NCBI GenBank assembly: GCA_041301185.1
Contig: JBFYSV010000084.1
Location: forward strand, 1 to 7,426
Origin: JAQBDA01 sp041301185
Lineage (GTDB): Bacteria; Chloroflexota; Anaerolineae; Anaerolineales; UBA4823
Direction: 5' to 3'
Length of the DNA: 7,426 nucleotides
Each line of letters begins with the position of its first letter. Position 1 is the stretch's first letter. Under the pieces are notes generated by a model. The model ran no database searches. It saw only the letters and a list, made by a program, of their open reading frames with translations, and was not told the origin of the DNA. The translations under genes were made by a program, and so were the position numbers. Shown here one piece after another: positions 5,412-7,426 of the stretch.

Positions 5412-7166
5412 ATGGCAGAGCAAGGTCCGCTAATCCTTCAAGAGAACGAGCCAGTTCCTGGCACGCCAACCAACCGCTTTACCTGGGTTGACCTGCTGCT
5501 CCTCGGCTTACTCCTGGTCGGTTTTATCGCCCCGCGCATCCTCGCCCTGGGGCGCTTCGTCACTGCCGATGAGCCTACCTGGGGCAAGCGTGCTGCCAGC
5601 TTTTATTACGCCCTTGCAGATGGCGATTTTGCCAACACCTATCAAACGGGTCACCCGGGCGTGACCACCATGTGGGCCGGGGCAATCGCCTATCACCGGC
5701 TCTTCCCGGAATACCAGCGCGTGGGGCAAGTAGCCCTCGGCGACACCAAGCTCTTGCAGCTTTTCCAAAAACACGGTCCCAATCCTCTGGAATTGCTGGT
5801 CAACGCCAGGCTAAACATTGCAATTGCCAACGTGCTTGCCCTGGTCGCCAGCTACTTCTACGCCCGGAGGCTTTTCGGACGCTGGCTGGCATTCCTGGGA
5901 TTCTTATTCATCGCATTTGACCCGCTGCATGTAGCTCACTCCCGCTTTCTGCACACCAACGGGATGCTGAGCAGCTTTATGTTTCTCTCTATCCTGGCAT
6001 TTCTGGATTACCTGCAATCCGGGAAACGCCTCAGCCTGGTCGTATCGGGTGTGGCAGCCGGCTTGTCCTTCATCACGATCACGCCCGCCTTCAACCTGAT
6101 CCCGGCGGTGGTTGTGCTGATCTTGCTCAACCTGAAACGCAGAGGGGCGAGCCTGCGGCAGTGGAAATTCCGGGATTGGAGCAGACACCTGCTGGTGCCG
6201 CTAGTCGGCTGGGGGCTGGTCAGCCTGCTCACCATCACCCTGGTCTGGCCTTCGATGTGGGTCAAACCGGTCGAGACCTTGCTCGATATCGCCCGCTACA
6301 CGCTGAACGCGGCAGAGGGCAGCGATGGAGGCGCTCAGTTTGTGGACGCCTACGAAGCCCTCGACGACCAGGGTTCCCGCTACCTGTATTTTTACCCGCT
6401 GACTTACCTGTGGCGCAGCACCCCGGTCGTGTTGGTCGGTTTGCTCCTGGCGGCTGTGGCGTTAATCCGCCCCAGACCAGCACACAACCTGAGCCCAGAA
6501 GTGCGCCGCAATCTGCTGTGGCTGCTGGTGTATGTCGCCGTCTATGCCCTGATCATGAGCCTGGGGTCAAAGAAATTCGACCGCTACTTCCTTCCCGCCT
6601 ACCTGCCCCTGGATATCGTTGCTGCCGCAGGCTGGTACGCCCTGGCAAACTGGCTATCTGCCCGGTTCTCGTTCGTCAAGCGCTACTACCTGCAATATGT
6701 CTTGCTGGCTGGCCTGGTGATCTTCCAGATTGCCGGCACGATGCGCACCGCACCCATCTACCTGACGTACTACAACCCCTTGCTGGGGGGTATTCATAAA
6801 GCGCCTGATGTCATGAGCGTGGGCTGGGGAGAAGGGCTGAACGAGGCTGCGCTGTACCTGCGCCAGAAACCCGGCTTCTGCGACCAGCGGATTATCTCCT
6901 GGTACACCCTGGCGTACAACTGGTACAGCGCCAGCTTCGGCTGCGAAGCCCAGCCGGTCGAGTTCCGCGCCGATACCAGCCTGGAAGATTACCTGGCAAA
7001 CTACGATTACGCCATCATTTATATTAACCAAAAGCAGCGCAATTTCCCCTCCCAGCTCATGGCTTACCTGGAGGGACAGGCTCCCGAGCATACGATCCGG
7101 ATCGACGGCGTTGATTTTGTGGACATTTATCGCCTGAATCCCGCGGCTGCTGAACCAGCGCCTTGA
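5412..7166 (+). CDS. Polytopic GT39/ArnT-like (PMT_2) glycosyltransferase
   Basis: A 584-residue integral membrane protein of the GT-C fold, which moves a sugar from a polyprenyl-phosphate donor to an acceptor on the outer face of the membrane. After a short polar N-terminus, the first membrane segment is about residues 27-47. It is followed by the first external loop with TADEPTW (51-57), whose D53-E54 is the expected catalytic acidic pair, and HPGVTTMW (81-88). Hydrophobic segments follow at roughly 137-176, 187-200, 208-240, 262-280, 337-353, 367-385, 398-412 and 428-445. SKKFDRYFLPAYLPL (386-400) matches the lipid-phosphate-binding K/R-x-RY-x-LP signature of the family. The last 130 or so residues form a soluble domain, probably external, that holds the protein's only two cysteines, C490 and C511. 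It starts two bases after the preceding stop without a clear ribosome binding site, implying coupling. The sugar and acceptor are unknown. Confidence 0.88.
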   Translation: MAEQGPLILQENEPVPGTPTNRFTWVDLLLLGLLLVGFIAPRILALGRFVTADEPTWGKRAASFYYALADGDFANTYQTGHPGVTTMWAGAIAYHRLFPEYQRVGQVALGDTKLLQLFQKHGPNPLELLVNARLNIAIANVLALVASYFYARRLFGRWLAFLGFLFIAFDPLHVAHSRFLHTNGMLSSFMFLSILAFLDYLQSGKRLSLVVSGVAAGLSFITITPAFNLIPAVVVLILLNLKRRGASLRQWKFRDWSRHLLVPLVGWGLVSLLTITLVWPSMWVKPVETLLDIARYTLNAAEGSDGGAQFVDAYEALDDQGSRYLYFYPLTYLWRSTPVVLVGLLLAAVALIRPRPAHNLSPEVRRNLLWLLVYVAVYALIMSLGSKKFDRYFLPAYLPLDIVAAAGWYALANWLSARFSFVKRYYLQYVLLAGLVIFQIAGTMRTAPIYLTYYNPLLGGIHKAPDVMSVGWGEGLNEAALYLRQKPGFCDQRIISWYTLAYNWYSASFGCEAQPVEFRADTSLEDYLANYDYAIIYINQKQRNFPSQLMAYLEGQAPEHTIRIDGVDFVDIYRLNPAAAEPAP

Positions 7167-7201
7167 AACCGATCACACAGCTATTTGCCCTCCTTACAAA
7201 T

Positions 7202-7210
7202 TGGTATAAA
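7202..7210 (+). promoter_or_regulatory. Weak candidate extended -10 (TGGTATAAA)
   Basis: TGGTATAAA fits the extended -10 pattern TGnTATAAT with one mismatch and lies in the 46-base gap before the last gene. A transcript from it would begin around 7216-7218, just after the proposed GTG at 7213, so it could not drive that start unless the start is further in. The nearest -35-like hexamer, TTGCCC at 7185-7190, is only 14 bases away. It may be a chance AT-rich match. Confidence 0.2.
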
Positions 7211-7212
7211 AA

Positions 7213-7426
7213 GTGAACTCCTTCTTTACTCGTTACCCAATCTTGCTTTCCCTTGTCCTGGCTGCCTTGTTGCTCTCCGGGTTGGCGCTGCGTTTCTACG
7301 ACCTGACCGACCAGCCCATCGATTTCCACCCCACGCGCCAGCTGCGTGGCGCGATCATCGCCCGCGGCATGTATTATGAGATGCTGCCCACTGCCGACCC
7401 CGCCTTGCGTGAGCAAGCCGTCTCCT
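7213..7426 (+). CDS. Membrane protein, probably GT-C glycosyltransferase-like, N-terminal part (3' truncated by window edge)
   Basis: The frame from GTG 7213 is open to the window end (71 codons). The protein begins with a short polar, positively charged stretch (SFFTRYP), then a hydrophobic segment at about 9-26 (ILLSLVLAALLLSGLAL), then RFYDLTDQPIDFHPTRQLRG and ARGMYY. This one-helix-then-acidic-loop layout matches the start of GT39-like enzymes, with aspartates in the loop but no DE pair like the neighbour's. An in-frame TAA at 7207-7209 means translation cannot begin before 7210, so GTG 7213 is the first usable start (TTG 7243 is a poor alternative inside the helix). The gap to the preceding gene is 46 bases. 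The gene call is firm from amino-acid composition and membrane logic; the family call is tentative because only the first 71 residues are visible. Confidence 0.72.
   Translation, partial: MNSFFTRYPILLSLVLAALLLSGLALRFYDLTDQPIDFHPTRQLRGAIIARGMYYEMLPTADPALREQAVS

Noticed and set aside
6161..6799. 212-codon + strand frame inside the GT39-like gene
   Set aside because: It is an out-of-frame overlap with an Arg/Pro/Gly-rich product, while the main frame shows membrane helices and signature motifs.
7185..7379. 64-codon + strand frame starting at ATG 7185
   Set aside because: It overlaps the GTG-started membrane protein; its product has no membrane or enzyme features, so the other frame is the real one.

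Overview
The window is a gene-dense bacterial segment, moderately GC-rich (roughly 60% by eye), with every recognisable gene on the + strand and short or no gaps between them. It reads as one stretch of a surface-glycan or glycolipid biosynthesis locus. Sparse Shine-Dalgarno sites, likely TTG and GTG starts, and neighbouring large GT-C membrane glycosyltransferases of a style I associate with Chloroflexota (Anaerolineae-like genomes) suggest that group. This is an impression from family resemblance, not a demonstrated placement. No RNA genes, mobile elements, CRISPR arrays or stretches over 300 bases without a gene were seen.

Layout: (1) 3-434, the C-terminal half of a PAPS-dependent sulfotransferase cut by the window edge; (2) 460-1071, a small HD-domain phosphohydrolase; (3) 1061-1924, a complete second sulfotransferase, paralogous to the first; (4) a 114-base gap (from 1925) with a perfect TATAAT box and a GGAG ribosome binding site; (5) 2042-2725, a CMP-sugar synthetase-like cytidylyltransferase; (6) 2730-3740, a D-2-hydroxyacid (phosphoglycerate-type) dehydrogenase; (7) 3759-4532, a classical short-chain dehydrogenase; (8) 4594-5409, a DUF115/MptE-like protein whose motifs also line up with GT42 sialyltransferases; (9) 5412-7166, a polytopic GT39/ArnT-like glycosyltransferase; (10) 7213-end, the N-terminus of a further membrane protein, probably also GT-C-like, starting with GTG.

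Possible joint role (inference): the cytidylyltransferase activates an acidic sugar with CTP, the two NAD(P)-dependent oxidoreductases make or modify its precursor, the GT42-like protein transfers it from the CMP donor, the GT-C proteins add sugars outside the membrane from polyprenyl-phosphate donors, and the sulfotransferases decorate the product with sulfate. No acid-sugar synthase (NeuB type) or aldolase is visible in the window, so the identity of the activated sugar is open. The most interesting points are the pairing of a CMP-sugar synthetase with a GT42-like transferase, and the HD hydrolase lying between two sulfotransferases.
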